Shown here in pieces: positions 11,970-13,251 of a DNA stretch of 13,251 nucleotides. The notes beneath the pieces are model-generated. The model did not search any database and was not told where the DNA came from. It saw nothing but the letters and a program-made list of their open reading frames with translations. The translations under genes were made by a program, and so were the position numbers. Source of the DNA: Akkermansia muciniphila (lineage in GTDB: Bacteria > Verrucomicrobiota > Verrucomicrobiia > Limisphaerales > UBA9464); contig CAMCFL010000025.1 in NCBI GenBank assembly GCA_945873715.1, positions 1-13,251 on the forward strand, given 5' to 3'. The stretch's first letter is position 1, and each line of letters starts with the position of its first letter.

Positions 11970-13208
11970 ATGGACAACCAGTCCTCTTCTCCCGACCGGT
12001 CTCCTCTTCCGGCCGATTCACTCCCTGCCCTCAAGCAGTTTCATCCGGCGGGCAAAGGCGCCTGGGCGCAGGTTCCCGATTGCGACTGGAATGACTGGCG
12101 CTGGCAGCTCAAGAACCGCGTCACGAACGTTGAACAATTGACGCGCCTCCTGCCCACCCTGAGCGCCCAGGAACGCGCCGGGGCGATCCTCGCCGGCCAG
12201 TCCAAGCTCGCGCTGGCCATCACTCCCCACTTCTTCAACCTGATTGATCCGCAGGACGAGAACTGCCCCATCCGACGCCAGGTCGTGCCGCGTCTGGAGG
12301 AAACCGAGACGGCGCCCTGGGAGATGAGCGATCCCTGCGGGGAAGACAGTCATTCGCCGGTCCCGGGTCTCGTCCACCGCTACCCGGACCGCGTGCTGTT
12401 CCTGGTGACCGACCGTTGCGCCGCCTACTGCCGTTACTGCACCCGTTCGCGCCTGGTCAGCAATGCCAGCGGATACGACTTCCACCCGGAGTTCGACCGC
12501 CAGATCGCCTACATCGCCGAGCACCCCGAGATCCGGGACGTGCTGCTCAGCGGCGGAGATCCGCTCCTGCTCAGCGACGAGAAGCTCGAATACCTCCTCA
12601 CCCGACTGCGGGCGATCCCCCACATCGAGTTCCTCCGCATCGGAACGCGCATCCCGATCTTCCTGCCCCAGCGCATCACGCCCCAACTGTGTGCCATGCT
12701 GCGGCAGTTCCATCCGCTGTTCATCTCCATCCACACCAACCACCCGCGCGAACTCACCACCGAGGTCCGCGACGCCCTCGGGCGACTGGCCGATGCCGGG
12801 ATCCAGTTGGGCAATCAGTCGGTGCTGCTCAAGCACGTCAATGACTCACCCGAGGTGATGAAGGCCCTGGTCCAGAAGCTCCTGCTCTGCCGGGTAAAGC
12901 CCTACTACCTCTACCAGTGCGATCTCATCGCCGGCAGCGCCCACCTGCGCTCCACCGTGGCCAAGGGACTGGAGATCATGGAGTCGCTGCGCGGTCACAC
13001 CACCGGCTACGCCGTCCCCCAGTACGTCATTGATGCCCCCGGCGGCGGCGGCAAGGTTCCCGTCAATCCCGAGTACGTCCTCGCCCGCCAACCCGGTCGG
13101 GTGCTCATCCGGAACTTCGAAGGCCGCGTGTTTGAGTACCCCGATGGCGATCGTCCTCGCGTGACCCTCCCCCGCGGAGAAGAACGCGCCTCCTTCGATC
13201 GCGATTGA
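11970..13208 (+). CDS. kamA: Lysine 2,3-aminomutase family radical SAM/PLP enzyme
   Basis: This cytoplasmic radical SAM enzyme is predicted to move the alpha-amino group of L-lysine to the beta carbon using SAM, a [4Fe-4S] cluster and pyridoxal phosphate. The 412-residue length matches clostridial KamA (about 416) rather than the shorter EpmB (about 340). The cluster motif CAAYCRYC gives Cys150, Cys154 and Cys157. LSGGDPLLLSD (193-203) is the usual SAM-proximal strand. Lys362 in DAPGGGGKVP (355-364) is the PLP lysine. Asp318 (YQCDL) and Asp355 correspond to the two aspartates that hold the lysine side-chain ammonium, arguing against glutamate 2,3-aminomutase. The start could be ATG 11970, TTG 11964 or ATG 11952; the first is annotated. 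It appears monocistronic; the 43 nt after the stop show no terminator. Product use (beta-lysine osmolyte, or another role) is unknown. Confidence 0.9.
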   Translation: MDNQSSSPDRSPLPADSLPALKQFHPAGKGAWAQVPDCDWNDWRWQLKNRVTNVEQLTRLLPTLSAQERAGAILAGQSKLALAITPHFFNLIDPQDENCPIRRQVVPRLEETETAPWEMSDPCGEDSHSPVPGLVHRYPDRVLFLVTDRCAAYCRYCTRSRLVSNASGYDFHPEFDRQIAYIAEHPEIRDVLLSGGDPLLLSDEKLEYLLTRLRAIPHIEFLRIGTRIPIFLPQRITPQLCAMLRQFHPLFISIHTNHPRELTTEVRDALGRLADAGIQLGNQSVLLKHVNDSPEVMKALVQKLLLCRVKPYYLYQCDLIAGSAHLRSTVAKGLEIMESLRGHTTGYAVPQYVIDAPGGGGKVPVNPEYVLARQPGRVLIRNFEGRVFEYPDGDRPRVTLPRGEERASFDRD

Positions 13209-13251
13209 TCCGCCGCGTTCACCCTGTGGCAACGGGCGCGCCGACGAAAGC

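Noticed and set aside
10315..12021. 568-codon minus-strand open frame
   Set aside because: Spans ruvA, the acyltransferase gene and repeats in antisense; no motif or sensible composition.

Overview
The window is high-GC bacterial chromosome carrying ordinary core genes, each separated from the next transcription unit by non-coding DNA packed with short structured repeats. The gene set fits a free-living Gram-negative bacterium, most likely Verrucomicrobiota (Limisphaerales/Pedosphaera-like). The clues are a secreted CotH-family protein with a Gly/Pro-rich insert, two-subunit class I fumarase, Rex, weak or absent Shine-Dalgarno sequences, and abundant repeats. That placement is inference, because there is no rRNA or phylogenetic marker comparison here.

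Layout. 1-1140 (+): 3' end of a PfkB-type sugar kinase, then peptide deformylase. 1141-1580: no gene, two inverted-repeat units. 1581-2185 (-): a small unknown protein overlapping a minimal nucleotidyltransferase-like protein, with a candidate promoter. 2371-5332 (-): a two-gene transport operon (MFS permease, then putative Na+/H+ antiporter). 5570-6997 (+): secreted CotH-type protein, convergent with 7045-8529 (-), the beta and alpha subunits of an Fe-S fumarase. Divergent from fumarase is rex (8815-9447, +). A heptanucleotide array follows, then the tightly packed moaC-ruvA-acyltransferase unit (9675-11469, +). 11470-11969 is repeats only, and 11970-13208 (+) is a lysine 2,3-aminomutase family radical SAM enzyme.

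How the genes relate. Most are housekeeping functions: protein maturation (def), TCA cycle (fumarase), redox sensing (rex), molybdenum cofactor (moaC), Holliday junction processing (ruvA), and lipid A/phospholipid acylation (DUF374). No classical defence system, CRISPR array, phage or insertion sequence is visible.

The unusual content is between the genes. (a) Three copies of a roughly 106-bp palindromic element consist of two GTAG/CTAC-bounded hairpins whose loops are complementary (CCCT and AGGG); they look like RAYT-type REP doublets. (b) A heptamer family (CCAGNNN, or CTGGNNN on the other strand) occurs at three loci; the largest copy reverses orientation at one precise base. (c) Three inverted pairs have arms that are short-period arrays, two with period exactly or nearly 9 nt and one irregular at 8-10 nt. 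(d) One 30-bp perfect inverted repeat is present. Separately, three transcription units share a promoter layout in which the -10 box lies exactly 8 nt before a possible start codon, which suggests leaderless or near-leaderless mRNAs.
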